Shown: in pieces, positions 63,985-64,000 of the stretch
Position numbering within the stretch: the stretch's first letter is position 1
How the letters are laid out: every line of letters starts with the position of its first letter
DNA from: Acidovorax sp. 106
GTDB lineage: Bacteria; Pseudomonadota; Gammaproteobacteria; Burkholderiales; Burkholderiaceae_C
DNA: 64,000 nt
Assembly (NCBI RefSeq): GCF_003663825.1
Contig: NZ_RCCC01000001.1
Coordinates: 1,248,501-1,312,500 of the forward strand
Direction: 5' to 3'
The notes under the pieces: model-generated
What the model saw: the letters and a program-made list of their open reading frames with translations, nothing else
What the model was told of the DNA's origin: nothing
The model's database searches: none
Translations under genes and position numbers: made by a program

Positions 63985-64000
63985 CACGGGGCACGGCGCC

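Overview
The window looks like chromosome from a high-GC betaproteobacterium of the family Comamonadaceae, most likely Acidovorax or a close relative. The evidence is the gene content and order (trpE overlapping a chorismate mutase gene, rpe, apaG next to a Gcr-type recombinase gene, lptA-lptB-rpoN, thiL, pgpA-cinA, dctA with a hybrid kinase, malate synthase G), strong third-position GC, and at least eleven copies of a short palindromic repeat built around AGCGCTT...AAGCGCT. The taxonomic call is inference. I see no rRNA, tRNA or CRISPR array.

Layout. 1-10.3 kb: tryptophan and pentose genes (aroQ fragment, trpE, gph, rpe) on the minus strand, interrupted by a chalcone-isomerase-like secreted protein, an SH3/SPFH membrane pair and an unusual two-component system. 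10.4-15.3 kb: apaG and the Gcr-type gene, then a three-gene secreted/surface operon (IPTL-CTERM protein, collagen-like protein, tail-collar protein). 15.7-20.9 kb: antiporter, YbdK ligase, tautomerase, LysR, thiL. 21-27.2 kb: orphan TRAP binding protein, a decayed gene, a ferric-reductase-like protein and a DUF4139 protein lying between thiL and pgpA-cinA. 27.4-29.6 kb: a large repetitive secreted protein with a CTERM-like tail.

30.2-36.5 kb is the accessory part. It holds short unknown genes, three small minus-strand genes separated by sites that match integron attC recombination sites, and no integrase. Degraded ~150-bp modules carrying the palindromic repeat lie on both sides of the cassettes. 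36.5-50.8 kb is mostly core: SEC-C protein, GltB-like FMN protein, a kinase-like protein, ABC exporter, PIN protein, RlmL-like methyltransferase, rpoN, lptB, lptA, dsbA, SPOR protein, argS. 51-64 kb: PsiF-like protein, DUF2214 protein, dctA with a divergent hybrid sensor kinase and a LuxR-type regulator (probable C4-dicarboxylate control), LysR with divergent glcB, and a chemoreceptor. Between the kinase and its probable regulator sits a degenerate MazG domain fused to a NYN ribonuclease domain and two winged-helix-like modules.

The best candidates for something new are the attC cassette cluster, the MazG-NYN fusion, the palindromic repeats carried in frame inside ThiL, RpoN, RlmL, CinA and Gph, and the CTERM-type surface operon. 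Function calls rest on motif and family recognition by eye; no database search was run.
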